This document shows, piece after piece, positions 14,174 to 20,999 of a DNA stretch of 28,376 bases; position 1 is the stretch's first letter; the number at the start of each line of letters is the position of its first letter. A program made the position numbers and the translations under genes. Origin of the DNA: Angelakisella sp. (lineage in GTDB: Bacteria > Bacillota > Clostridia > Oscillospirales > Ruminococcaceae). The notes under the pieces were generated by a model. It was not told the origin of the DNA. It made no database searches and saw nothing but the letters and a program-made list of their open reading frames with translations. The stretch covers positions 1 through 28,376 of the forward strand of contig JAAWGY010000003.1 in assembly GCA_022795575.1 (NCBI GenBank). Direction: 5' to 3'.

Positions 14174-14337
14174 GAAGCTGTATTCATAACCGGATGATGC
14201 AGGCAGGGCAAGGGATTTTCCAGCCCTGCAAGGCAAAAATCCGCAGTCAATCCTTGGTGGATTGCAAGGATTTTTAACGCCGCAGGGGTGGGAAAAGCCC
14301 TGACCTGACTGCGTTAGACGGTTGTGAATACAGCTTC
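14174..14337. repeat. Small inverted-repeat element, copy 3 (complete, 164 bp)
   Basis: The ends are GAAGCTGTATTCATAACCG and CGGTTGTGAATACAGCTTC. They differ from copy 2 by a paired change (C to G on the left, G to C on the right). The central arms also changed in pairs: AAAAATCC/GGATTTTT and CAATCC/GGATTG around the same TTGGT loop. TAA lies directly on both sides (14171-14173 and 14338-14340), the left one being the stop codon of the SpoIID-domain gene. Confidence 0.9.
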
Positions 14338-14343
14338 TAAAAA

Positions 14344-14377
14344 CCCCGGCCGGACAAGGGCTTTTGTCCGGCCGGGG
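14344..14377. terminator. Bidirectional terminator between convergent genes
   Basis: CCCCGGCCGGACAA (14344-14357) pairs with TTGTCCGGCCGGGG (14364-14377). On the minus strand the stem lies just after the DUF4358 stop and is followed by TTTTT (14343-14339). On the plus strand it is followed by CTTGTCTTT. It separates the SpoIID-domain gene from the DUF4358 gene. Confidence 0.92.
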
Positions 14378-14384
14378 CTTGTCT

Positions 14385-14900
14385 TTACCGCGGAAGATAG
14401 GTGCGCAGAATGTTGCGGACCGCCTCCTCGTTGTCGATCATCAGCAGGATGTAGTAGTCCCCCCGCTGGTAGATGGAGCCGTTTTCCGCCAGGGAGTATG
14501 CGCCAAAGACATCAAAATTGCGGAACAGGTTCATCCGGGACAGCTTGATGGTCTCCAGGCACTCCCGGACCTCGTCCTCGTGGCCGGGGCGGGGGCGGAT
14601 GAGAAAAACGTCCGCAATGCCAAACCGCCCGTTGGTGTACCGCCCGTAAACGGCGCTCCAGTGGGAGGAATCCAGGCCGAATTCGTCCACCAGCACCTGG
14701 CTTGTCACCTCCTGGACCCCCAGGACGTCCACATCAAAGTAGATTTCGGTGAGAGCCTCCTCCGGGCCGCTGCCCTCGGTGTACTGGACATCCTCCTCCA
14801 GCTGGTCGATGGTGGGGATTTGGTATTGGGGCTGAAAGCCCTGGAGGGCAAAAAGAATGACCAGGATGATGCAGGAGAAAATGAGGAGCAGCCGTTGCAA
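14385..14900 (-). CDS. DUF4358 domain-containing protein
   Basis: A 171-residue exported or membrane-anchored protein of unknown function. Residues 3-20 form a hydrophobic N-terminal anchor (LLLIFSCIILVILFALQG). The C-terminal half follows the DUF4358 pattern found in many Clostridia: a region around FGLDSSHWSAVYGR, FGIADVFLIRP, EVRECLETIKLSRMNLFRNF, and a final RGDYYILLMIDNEEAVRNIL. The start is TTG 14900 behind GGAAAGG on the minus strand; a later start would remove the anchor. It is a single gene, with its own consensus promoter (14958-14985) and terminator (14344-14377). Known members are often predicted lipoproteins, but no lipobox cysteine after the anchor is seen here. Confidence 0.82.
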   Translation of the reverse strand: MQRLLLIFSCIILVILFALQGFQPQYQIPTIDQLEEDVQYTEGSGPEEALTEIYFDVDVLGVQEVTSQVLVDEFGLDSSHWSAVYGRYTNGRFGIADVFLIRPRPGHEDEVRECLETIKLSRMNLFRNFDVFGAYSLAENGSIYQRGDYYILLMIDNEEAVRNILRTYLPR

Positions 14901-14957
14901 AAGATCACTGCCTTTCCGTTGGGCCGGAGAAAAAGCTCCAGCCGTGGTTCTCGTCTC

Positions 14958-14985
14958 ATTATACCGTATTTCGTCAGTGTGTCAA
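14958..14985 (-). promoter_or_regulatory. Consensus promoter for the DUF4358 gene
   Basis: Read on the minus strand: perfect TTGACA (14985-14980), a 16-bp spacer and perfect TATAAT (14963-14958). It is 58 bases upstream of the start codon. Confidence 0.9.
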
Positions 14986-14995
14986 GAAACAGAAT

Positions 14996-15017
14996 GTAAA
15001 ATCTTCGCGGATTTTAC
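14996..15017. promoter_or_regulatory. Inverted repeat between divergent promoters (candidate operator)
   Basis: GTAAAATC (14996-15003), TTCGCG, GATTTTAC (15010-15017) is a perfect 8-bp dyad. It lies just upstream of the -35 box of the minus-strand promoter and about 80 bp upstream of the GntR-gene promoter. It is a candidate operator for the adjacent GntR-type regulator, although FadR-group sites usually have a shorter centre; a hairpin is the alternative. Confidence 0.45.
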
Positions 15018-15096
15018 GCCGGCAGGGCAAAAGCAGGGGAGGCGCGGCCAAGCCGGAAATCCCCTTGCCGGGCCGTATTTTATTCTGCCGCCTTTC

Positions 15097-15125
15097 TTGA
15101 CACTTTGCCGCGTTTCCGTTATCCT
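15097..15125 (+). promoter_or_regulatory. Promoter of the GntR-regulator gene
   Basis: TTGACA (15097-15102), a 17-bp spacer and TATCCT (15120-15125). The predicted start is near 15132, about 30 bases before the ATG. Confidence 0.75.
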
Positions 15126-15161
15126 TAAACTATCTTAGCTTTGGGAAAAAGGAGTCATTCT

Positions 15162-15932
15162 ATGTCGTCAATCAAGACACTGTCCAAAACCGTTGCCGAG
15201 CAGATCGAAAAGCAGATCATCTGCGGGGCATGGAAGGTAGGGAGCCAGATTCCCACGGAACAGGAGCTGATGGAACAATTTGATGTAAGCCGTATCACCG
15301 TCCGGGAGGCCATCAAATCCCTGGTTTCCAAAAACGTCCTGGAGATCCACCGGGGCCGGGGCACCTTTATCAGCGGCACGCCGGGGCTGGCCGAGGACCC
15401 GTTGGGGATCAAGTTCCTCCATGACGAGAACATTACGCAGCACTTTTTTGAGGCCCGGCAGATCTTTGAGCCGGAGGTGAACCGTCTGGCGACCCTCCGG
15501 GCCGATGAGGAGGAGATAGAGCTGCTGGGGCAGATCGCCAGGAATCTGGATGCCCTGGACGCCCTGCTGGACGGGGCCAACACCCCGGATGAGGTGGTGC
15601 AGGCCATTTCGGAAAAGGATATCGCCTTCCATACCCTCCTCTGCAAAATGTCCAAAAACCCTATTTTCGAGCGCATCCTGCCCGTGATCATCAAATCGGT
15701 GCGGACCTCCTACAACCAGTTTATCCCCCGCATCAGCAGCGGCCCCCGGGTTTCTACCCACTATGCAATTTACGAGGCGGTACGGGACCGGGACCCGGAG
15801 AGGGCCTGCCAGATGACCATACAGCACCTGAAAAACAGCCGCATCGGCTTTGAGGAGCGCCAGCCTGCCGGTGAAGGGGGCGGCGGGGACCAGTCCCGGG
15901 AGGAGCCCTTGCCCGATTGTGACAAACGGTGA
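15162..15932 (+). CDS. GntR-family transcription regulator, FadR (FCD) subgroup
   Basis: A 256-residue DNA-binding regulator. The N-terminal winged helix (about 1-72) shows IICGAWKVGSQIPTEQEL, the recognition helix DVSRITVREAIKSL and wing HRGRGTFIS. The C-terminal all-helical FCD ligand domain (about 90-230) has the candidate metal-binding positions E-K-D-I-A-F-H, STHYAIYEA and QHLKN, which usually bind a metal that helps hold a carboxylate ligand. The start is ATG 15162, seven bases after AAAAAGGAG; a TTG at 15141 is in frame but precedes this site. It heads a plus-strand unit with the MYG1, PatB and zinc-ribbon genes. It probably regulates itself and perhaps that unit. The effector is unknown. 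Confidence 0.92.
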   Translation: MSSIKTLSKTVAEQIEKQIICGAWKVGSQIPTEQELMEQFDVSRITVREAIKSLVSKNVLEIHRGRGTFISGTPGLAEDPLGIKFLHDENITQHFFEARQIFEPEVNRLATLRADEEEIELLGQIARNLDALDALLDGANTPDEVVQAISEKDIAFHTLLCKMSKNPIFERILPVIIKSVRTSYNQFIPRISSGPRVSTHYAIYEAVRDRDPERACQMTIQHLKNSRIGFEERQPAGEGGGGDQSREEPLPDCDKR

Positions 15933-16049
15933 TGTTCTCCCCGCCATACCCAAAAGCCTTGCAGCGCCAAGGGCCGCTGTACACAGGAGCCTTGGGCAAT
16001 GCGCCTTGCGCAGCGGGAGGCTCGCCATGAAACCGTAAAGGAAAGGGAA

Positions 16050-16901
16050 ATGACTATGCGTGAGATACCGGAAATTGTATATACCCACGGGGGTAAATTC
16101 CATGCCGACGACGTTTTTGCCACGGCGCTGCTGCAAATGCTGCGGCCGGATGTCACCGTGCGGCGTGTGATGAAGCTGCCGGAGGGGTTTGACGGCTTCG
16201 CCTATGACATCGGCTGGGGGGAGTTCGACCACCACCAGGCGGACGCCCCGGTGCGGGAAAACGGGGTTCCCTACGCCGCCTTCGGCCTGCTGTGGCGGGA
16301 ATACGGGGCCTCCCTGCTGGGGGAAACCGAGGCCGCCCGGCTGGATGAGCGGTTCATCCAGCCCATCGACCTGGACGACAACACCGGCTGCGGCGGGGCC
16401 ATCCCGGAGATGATAGCGGATTTTAACCCGGTGTGGGACAGCGGGGTGGAACCGGACGACCGGTTTTGGGAGGCGGTGGCATTGGCGCGGCAGGTGCTGC
16501 AAAACCGCATCGGCTTTGTCCTCTCCATCGGGCGGGCCTATCAGGTGGTAAAGGCGGGCCTGCGGGAGATGGAGGACCGTATTCTGGTGCTGGAGGACTA
16601 CTGCCCCTGGAAGGCCTTTGCGGTAAAAAGCCCGGCCAAGTTTGCCGTCTATCCCTCCCAGCGGGGGGGATGGAGCGGCCAGTGCGTGCCGGAGCCGGAG
16701 GGCAGCGGCGCGCTGAAATGCCCCTTCCCGGAGGAATGGGCGGGGAAGCCGGCGGAGGAGCTGGTCCGGCTTACCGGCATACGGACGCTGCGCTTTTGCC
16801 ACAACAACCGCTTTTTGGTTGCGGCGGATACCAAGGAGGACGCCCGTGCCGCCTGCCTTTTGGCCCTGCGGCTGGCGGAGGAGCGGAAGGTTAGGGAATA
16901 A
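16050..16901 (+). CDS. MYG1 family protein (UPF0160)
   Basis: A 283-residue member of the MYG1/UPF0160 family, related to DHH phosphoesterases. Eukaryotic MYG1 is a 3'-5' RNA exonuclease; the bacterial role is not settled. Metal-binding motifs are intact: HGGKFHADD (13-21), D53 in DIGWGEFDHHQ with DHH at 60-62, and DLDDN further on. The length fits bacterial members (about 280-300). Two starts are possible: ATG 16050 (behind AAAGG) and ATG 16056 (behind AAGGG). An upstream in-frame ATG at 15999 has no ribosome binding site or family match. It is 117 bp after the GntR gene and 117 bp before the PatB gene. Short inverted repeats in both gaps look unremarkable. Confidence 0.88.
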   Translation: MTMREIPEIVYTHGGKFHADDVFATALLQMLRPDVTVRRVMKLPEGFDGFAYDIGWGEFDHHQADAPVRENGVPYAAFGLLWREYGASLLGETEAARLDERFIQPIDLDDNTGCGGAIPEMIADFNPVWDSGVEPDDRFWEAVALARQVLQNRIGFVLSIGRAYQVVKAGLREMEDRILVLEDYCPWKAFAVKSPAKFAVYPSQRGGWSGQCVPEPEGSGALKCPFPEEWAGKPAEELVRLTGIRTLRFCHNNRFLVAADTKEDARAACLLALRLAEERKVRE

Positions 16902-17018
16902 GAGGCCATACAACCGCCGGGGCGCACAGCCTGGCGGTGGTTATCAAGGAAAGGGCGCGGCACCCCCTGCGGGACCGCAAGGCTGCCGCCAAAACGACAT
17001 CATAAAGGAGCATCTGAC

Positions 17019-18230
17019 ATGAAATACGACTTTACCACCATCCTCCACCGCCAGGGCCAGGACGCCGTTGCGCTGGACGGCCTGGGGACCCGCCCCGGCT
17101 TTTCCCCCGAGCCCCCCAAGGAGGGCTTCGATGTCATCCCCATGTGGATTGCGGACATGAATTTCCCTGTCCTCCCCGCCATCCAGGAGGCCATCCTCCG
17201 CCGGGTACAGCACCCCGCCTTTGGCTACTTTGACCCCAGCGGCGCTTACTACGACGCCATCGTCGGCTGGCAGCAAACCCGCAACGGCGTCACCGGCCTA
17301 ACGGCGGAGCACATCGGCTACGAAAACGGCGTGCTGGGCGGGGTTATCAGCGCCCTGAACGTCTTCTGCTCCCGGGGGGACCAGGTGCTGGTCCACTCGC
17401 CCACCTACATCGGCTTTACCCGCAGCCTCCAAAACAACGGCTACCACATCGTCCATTCCCCCCTGATCCGGGACGAAAAGGGGATCTGGCGGATGGATCC
17501 CGCCGATATGGAGCGGAAGCTTGTGGAGAACAACATCCACGCCGCCGTCTTCTGCTCCCCCCACAACCCCACCGGCCGGGTTTGGGAGCGCTGGGAGGCC
17601 GAGATGGCCATGGAGCTCTTCCGGAAGCACGACGTAATGGTGGTGTCGGACGAGATCTGGTCGGATATCATCCGCCCCGGCTGCAAGCACCTTCCTCTGC
17701 AAAGCATCAGCGAGGACGCCCGGAACCGGACGGTGGCCCTTTACGCCCCCTCCAAGACCTTCAACCTGGCGGGGCTGGTGGGGAGCTACCACATCATCTA
17801 CAACAAAACCCTGCGGGAGCGGGTGGCCAAGGAGGCCTCCCTCTGCCATTATAACGAGATGAATGTCCTTTCGATGCACGCCCTCATAGGGGCCTACGGG
17901 CCGGAGGGGCAGCTTTGGGCGGATGAGCTTTGCGAGACCATCGCGGGCAACCTGGACTGGGCCTGTAGCTTTATGGGGGAGCGTCTGGAGGGGGTATCGG
18001 CCATGCGGCCGGAGGGGACCTATATGCTCTTCCTGGACTGCTCCCGGTGGTGCCAGCGCCACGGGAAGACCATCGGGGAGCTGCTGAAGGCCGGGTGGGA
18101 CGTGGGGGTGGCGTGGCAGGACGGGCGGATGTTCCACGGCCCCTGCCACATCCGGATGAACCTGGCCCTGCCCCTTTTTAGGGTGCAGGAGGCCTTTCAC
18201 CGGCTGGAACGGTATGTCTTTGCCGGATAG
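17019..18230 (+). CDS. MalY/PatB-type PLP-dependent C-S lyase (cystathionine beta-lyase)
   Basis: A 403-residue fold-type I aminotransferase-like enzyme of the MalY/PatB group, which cleaves cystathionine or cysteine conjugates to a thiol, pyruvate and ammonia. PLP-binding Lys is K246 in APSKTFNLAGL. Other family motifs are PMWIADMNFP (41-50), the SPHNPTGR loop (180-187) with the PLP-stacking and substrate region, and VVSDEIWSDI (209-217), where the family often has DEIHSD. The C-terminal GPCHIRMNLALP contains the carboxylate-binding Arg. ATG 17019 follows AAAGGAG. Linked to a FadR-type regulator and MYG1 gene in one direction. It could serve methionine biosynthesis or cysteine-conjugate breakdown; context does not decide. 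Confidence 0.93.
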   Translation: MKYDFTTILHRQGQDAVALDGLGTRPGFSPEPPKEGFDVIPMWIADMNFPVLPAIQEAILRRVQHPAFGYFDPSGAYYDAIVGWQQTRNGVTGLTAEHIGYENGVLGGVISALNVFCSRGDQVLVHSPTYIGFTRSLQNNGYHIVHSPLIRDEKGIWRMDPADMERKLVENNIHAAVFCSPHNPTGRVWERWEAEMAMELFRKHDVMVVSDEIWSDIIRPGCKHLPLQSISEDARNRTVALYAPSKTFNLAGLVGSYHIIYNKTLRERVAKEASLCHYNEMNVLSMHALIGAYGPEGQLWADELCETIAGNLDWACSFMGERLEGVSAMRPEGTYMLFLDCSRWCQRHGKTIGELLKAGWDVGVAWQDGRMFHGPCHIRMNLALPLFRVQEAFHRLERYVFAG

Positions 18231-18298
18231 GTTTCGGGGCAGAGGCTGCGGGCTGTCCGCACCGCAGGCCGGAGGATATCCACAGGAGGGCGAGCGGC

Positions 18299-18916
18299 GT
18301 GGGAAACAGATTTTACGACCTTCCGTACCATGCCTTTCCCCAAAGCGACGGCATTACGGTGGTCTGTCCGGATTGCGGCAGGGCCGGGACGGTTTGCTTT
18401 GACAGGGAACGGGGGGTTGCGGTCTTCCGGTGCAGCGGCTGCTTCCGGAGGCGGGAGACGGTGCCGGATGGCGGGCATACCTTTGAGATCACCGCGCAGT
18501 GCAGCCGCACCGGCAGGTATTTCCGCGCCACAGCCCCCCGGGGCAAGGTTCGGGGGCAGAGGGTGTGGGTGCGGTGCCCGGTCTGCGGGGAGCTTGTCCT
18601 GGGGGAGGCTGCCAAAGGGGAGGCCCCCCGGGGCGTCGTCCTTTCGGACATCCGGCACGGGGAGGACCCCTACTTCCACTACCCCCTCTACTTCCAGGCG
18701 GACTACCGGGGGAGGACCGTATGGGCGCAAAACAGAGCGCATCTCCAGTACCTCATCGACTACCTGTCGGCGGAGCTCCGCACCGTCCGCCCCGGCTTTG
18801 GCAGGACCTACGGCACCATGCGCGCCCAGTCCGACCGGCTTCCCGCCTTTATGAAGACGGCGAAAAACCGGGAGGGGATGGTCAAGCTGCTTACCCGGCT
18901 GCAAAAAAAGCGATAA
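18299..18916 (+). CDS. Hypothetical protein with two zinc ribbons
   Basis: A 205-residue cytoplasmic protein I do not recognise. The N-terminal half has two Cys-pair clusters: CPDCG (23-27) with CSGC (45-48), and an isolated C68 with CPVCGE (93-98). The first four cysteines make a likely zinc ribbon, the second set a partial one. The C-terminal half (about 120-200) is basic and aromatic, with DPYFHYPLYFQADYRGRTVWAQN and a helical end rich in Lys/Arg, which would suit nucleic-acid binding. The start is GTG 18299, eight bases after AGGAGGG. It is the last gene before a strong terminator, 68 bp after the PatB gene. Confidence 0.78.
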   Translation: MGNRFYDLPYHAFPQSDGITVVCPDCGRAGTVCFDRERGVAVFRCSGCFRRRETVPDGGHTFEITAQCSRTGRYFRATAPRGKVRGQRVWVRCPVCGELVLGEAAKGEAPRGVVLSDIRHGEDPYFHYPLYFQADYRGRTVWAQNRAHLQYLIDYLSAELRTVRPGFGRTYGTMRAQSDRLPAFMKTAKNREGMVKLLTRLQKKR

Positions 18917-18918
18917 CC

Positions 18919-18964
18919 AAAGCGCCCGTTGCGGGCCGGGGAACCGGCGGCGCCGGGCGCTTTT
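18919..18964 (+). terminator. Intrinsic terminator of the GntR-MYG1-PatB-zinc ribbon unit
   Basis: AAAGCGCCCG (18919-18928) pairs with CGGGCGC plus TTTT (18954-18964), enclosing a smaller GC-rich hairpin (GCCGG...CCGGC). It begins three bases after the stop codon. Confidence 0.85.
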
Positions 18965-19096
18965 GCGGCACAGGAGAGAACTAACAGGCCAGGGAGAAGG
19001 GGACAAGGCGACGAGGCGGGGAGTGACCGTTGGGACGGTGGGCGGGCGGCATAATCCACCGGAATGGAGCCACACTATTGCCAACGAGGTGATAAG

Positions 19097-20395
19097 ATGG
19101 ATTCCATTTGGACAAAAACCGCCCGGCTGCCCCGGTTTGCCCCCCTGAAAAACGACCTGCAAACCGATGTGCTGATCATCGGCGGCGGCATTGCCGGGCT
19201 GCTTTGCGCCTACCTGCTGGCGGAGGCGGGGGTGGATTACGCCCTGGTGGAGGCGAAGCGGATTTGCAGCGGCGTCACAAAAGACACCACCGCAAAGGTC
19301 ACGTCCCAGCACGGGCTGATCTACCACAAGCTCATCCGGGAATTTGGCCCGCAAAAGGCCGCCCTCTACTATAGGGCCAACCAGGAGGCGCTGGAGCGGT
19401 ACCGTGAGCTTTGCCGGGGCATCGACTGCGGCTTTGAGGAGCAGGACGCCTTTGTCTACTCCACCCGCAGCCGCGGCAAAATCCTCCGGGAGCTGGCGGC
19501 GCTAAAGCAGCTGAAGTGTCCCGCCGACTTCCAGCCCGCCCTGCCGCTGCCCTTTCCCATTGCGGGGGCGCTGGTTTTCCGGCGGCAGGCTCAGCTTCAC
19601 CCCCTCCGCTTTGCCGCGGCCATCGCCCGGGGGCTGCACATCTACGAGGAAACCAAGGTGCAGGAGCTGATGCCCGGCCGGGCAACCACCGGCGGCGGCA
19701 ATATTACGGCGAACAAGATCATCATCGCCACCCATTTCCCCATCCTCAACAAGCACGGCGGCTATTTCCTCAAGCTGTACCAGCACCGCTCCTACGTCCT
19801 GGCCCTCAAGGGCGCCCCTGTCCCCGGGGGGATGATCATCGACGAGGACAAAAAGGGCCTGTCCTTCCGGAGCTGGGGGGAGCAGCTGCTCCTTGGCGGC
19901 GGCAGCCACCGCACCGGGAAGCGAGGGGGCGGTTGGCGGGAGCTGGAGGCCTTCGCCCGGCAGCACTACCCAAGCGCCCAAATCACGGCCCGGTGGGCCA
20001 CCCAGGACTGTATGACGCTGGACGGCGTGCCCTACATCGGCCGGTATGCCCGGAGCACCCCGGACCTGTACGTGGCCGCCGGGTTCAACAAGTGGGGGAT
20101 GACCTCCGCCATGGCGGCGGCGCTGGCCCTGACCCGGATGGTCCAGGGAAAGGCCACCCCCTACGCCTCCCTCTTTGACCCCGCCCGGACGATGCTGCGG
20201 CCCCAGCTGCTGGCCAACGCCGCGGAATCCACCGCCGGCCTGCTGACCCCCACGGTGCCCCGGTGCCCCCACCTGGGCTGTGCCTTAAAGTACAACCCCG
20301 CGGAGCGGTCCTGGGATTGCCCCTGCCACGGCTCCCGTTTTGGGGAGGACGGCAGCCTGCTTGACAACCCCGCCACCGATGACAAGGGGATGTGA
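19097..20395 (+). CDS. FAD-dependent oxidoreductase with C-terminal Rieske domain
   Basis: A 432-residue flavoprotein of the DAO type fused to a Rieske [2Fe-2S] domain, like B. subtilis YhfW. The N-terminal dinucleotide motif is IIGGGIAGLLCAYLLAEAG, and TKDTTAKVTSQHGLIY follows at about 57-72. The FAD-domain C-terminal part has TLDGVPYIGRY and AAGFNKWGMTSA. The Rieske cluster ligands are CPHLGC and CPCHGS, with the expected two Cys and two His. The protein ends soon after the cluster (NPATDDKGM), a short tail. Substrate is unknown; a role as an amine or glycine-type oxidase with an electron-transfer module is an inference. ATG 19097 follows GAGGTGAT; ATG 19064 is in frame without a good site. 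It stands between two terminators as a single gene. Its promoter is not clear. Confidence 0.92.
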   Translation: MDSIWTKTARLPRFAPLKNDLQTDVLIIGGGIAGLLCAYLLAEAGVDYALVEAKRICSGVTKDTTAKVTSQHGLIYHKLIREFGPQKAALYYRANQEALERYRELCRGIDCGFEEQDAFVYSTRSRGKILRELAALKQLKCPADFQPALPLPFPIAGALVFRRQAQLHPLRFAAAIARGLHIYEETKVQELMPGRATTGGGNITANKIIIATHFPILNKHGGYFLKLYQHRSYVLALKGAPVPGGMIIDEDKKGLSFRSWGEQLLLGGGSHRTGKRGGGWRELEAFARQHYPSAQITARWATQDCMTLDGVPYIGRYARSTPDLYVAAGFNKWGMTSAMAAALALTRMVQGKATPYASLFDPARTMLRPQLLANAAESTAGLLTPTVPRCPHLGCALKYNPAERSWDCPCHGSRFGEDGSLLDNPATDDKGM

Positions 20396-20403
20396 CCGAC
20401 GAT

Positions 20404-20448
20404 AAAAGCCGTACCCATTGCCAAGTTAGGTGATGGGTACGGCTTTTT
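20404..20448. terminator. Terminator after the Rieske oxidoreductase gene
   Basis: AAAAGCCGTACCCAT (20404-20418) pairs with ATGGGTACGGCTTTTT (20433-20448), a perfect 15-bp stem ending in TTTTT. It also works on the other strand. Confidence 0.95.
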
Positions 20449-20461
20449 AAGAAGATGCTTC

Positions 20462-20492
20462 TTGACTTGGAGCTGGCTCCAGGGTGTACAAT
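20462..20492 (+). promoter_or_regulatory. MerR-type promoter with 19-bp spacer and dyad operator
   Basis: TTGACT (20462-20467) and TACAAT (20487-20492) are separated by 19 bp. The spacer region carries the dyad CTTGGAGC-TG-GCTCCAGG (20466-20483). This over-long spacer with a central dyad is the hallmark of promoters activated by MerR-family proteins. The MerR gene is the only gene between it and the next terminator. Confidence 0.85.
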
Positions 20493-20525
20493 AAAGAAAA
20501 AACGGAGCAAGAGGGAGGAATTACC

Positions 20526-20912
20526 ATGACCATTGCCGAAGTCAGCAGACAGTACAGCGTCCCGGTGGATACCCTGCGCTACTACGAGCGCATCGGGCTG
20601 CTGCCCCCGGTGAACCGCTCCAAAAGCGGCTTCCGGGATTACACCGAGAGCGACTGCCAGTGGGTAAGCTTCATCAAATGTATGCGGTCCGCCGGGATCC
20701 CGGTGGAGGCCCTCATCGACTATGTGACCCTCTTCCAGCAGGGGGACGCCACCCGGGAGGCCCGCCGCCAGATCCTGGTGGAGCAGCGGGAGCTGCTCCA
20801 GGCCCGGGTGGAGGAGCAGCAGCGGACGCTGGACTACCTCTCCCGCAAGATACAGAGCTACGACCAGTGGAACCCCGGCACCGAGGAGCGGCTGCTGCGC
20901 CGGGTGGAGTAA
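20526..20912 (+). CDS. MerR-family transcription regulator (NmlR/AdhR-like)
   Basis: A 128-residue activator or repressor. The N-terminal winged helix-turn-helix has TIAEVSRQYSVPVDTLRYYERIG compressed across residues 2-24 and LLPPVNRSKSGFRDYT (25-40). A dimerising coiled coil covers about 75-115. Cysteines are at 44 and 52; the latter (FIKCMRSAGIP) lies where aldehyde- or thiol-stress-sensing NmlR/AdhR proteins carry their conserved Cys. The protein lacks metal-binding C-terminal cysteines. The start is ATG 20526 behind GAGGGAGGA. The promoter (20462-20492) suggests autoregulation. No target gene lies downstream in this unit; the upstream Rieske oxidoreductase is behind a terminator. Confidence 0.9.
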   Translation: MTIAEVSRQYSVPVDTLRYYERIGLLPPVNRSKSGFRDYTESDCQWVSFIKCMRSAGIPVEALIDYVTLFQQGDATREARRQILVEQRELLQARVEEQQRTLDYLSRKIQSYDQWNPGTEERLLRRVE

Positions 20913-20935
20913 GCCCTGTGCCCCGCCGTCAGAAA

Positions 20936-20968
20936 AAGGCCCCCGCCGGCTTTGCCGGCAGGGGCCTT
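20936..20968. terminator. Bidirectional terminator between merR and yitT-type genes
   Basis: AAGGCCCCCGCCGGC (20936-20950) pairs with GCCGGCAGGGGCCTT (20954-20968) with one mismatch around TTT. On the minus strand it is followed by five T (20937-20933), so it is strongest for the YitT gene. Confidence 0.88.
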
Positions 20969-20999
20969 GTATCTGGCAGGGGAGAGGGAAGGGGCGGCG

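Noticed and set aside
20228..20395. Truncated Rieske domain
   Set aside because: All four cluster ligands are present and a short tail with NPAT follows; there is no sign of a frameshift downstream before the terminator.
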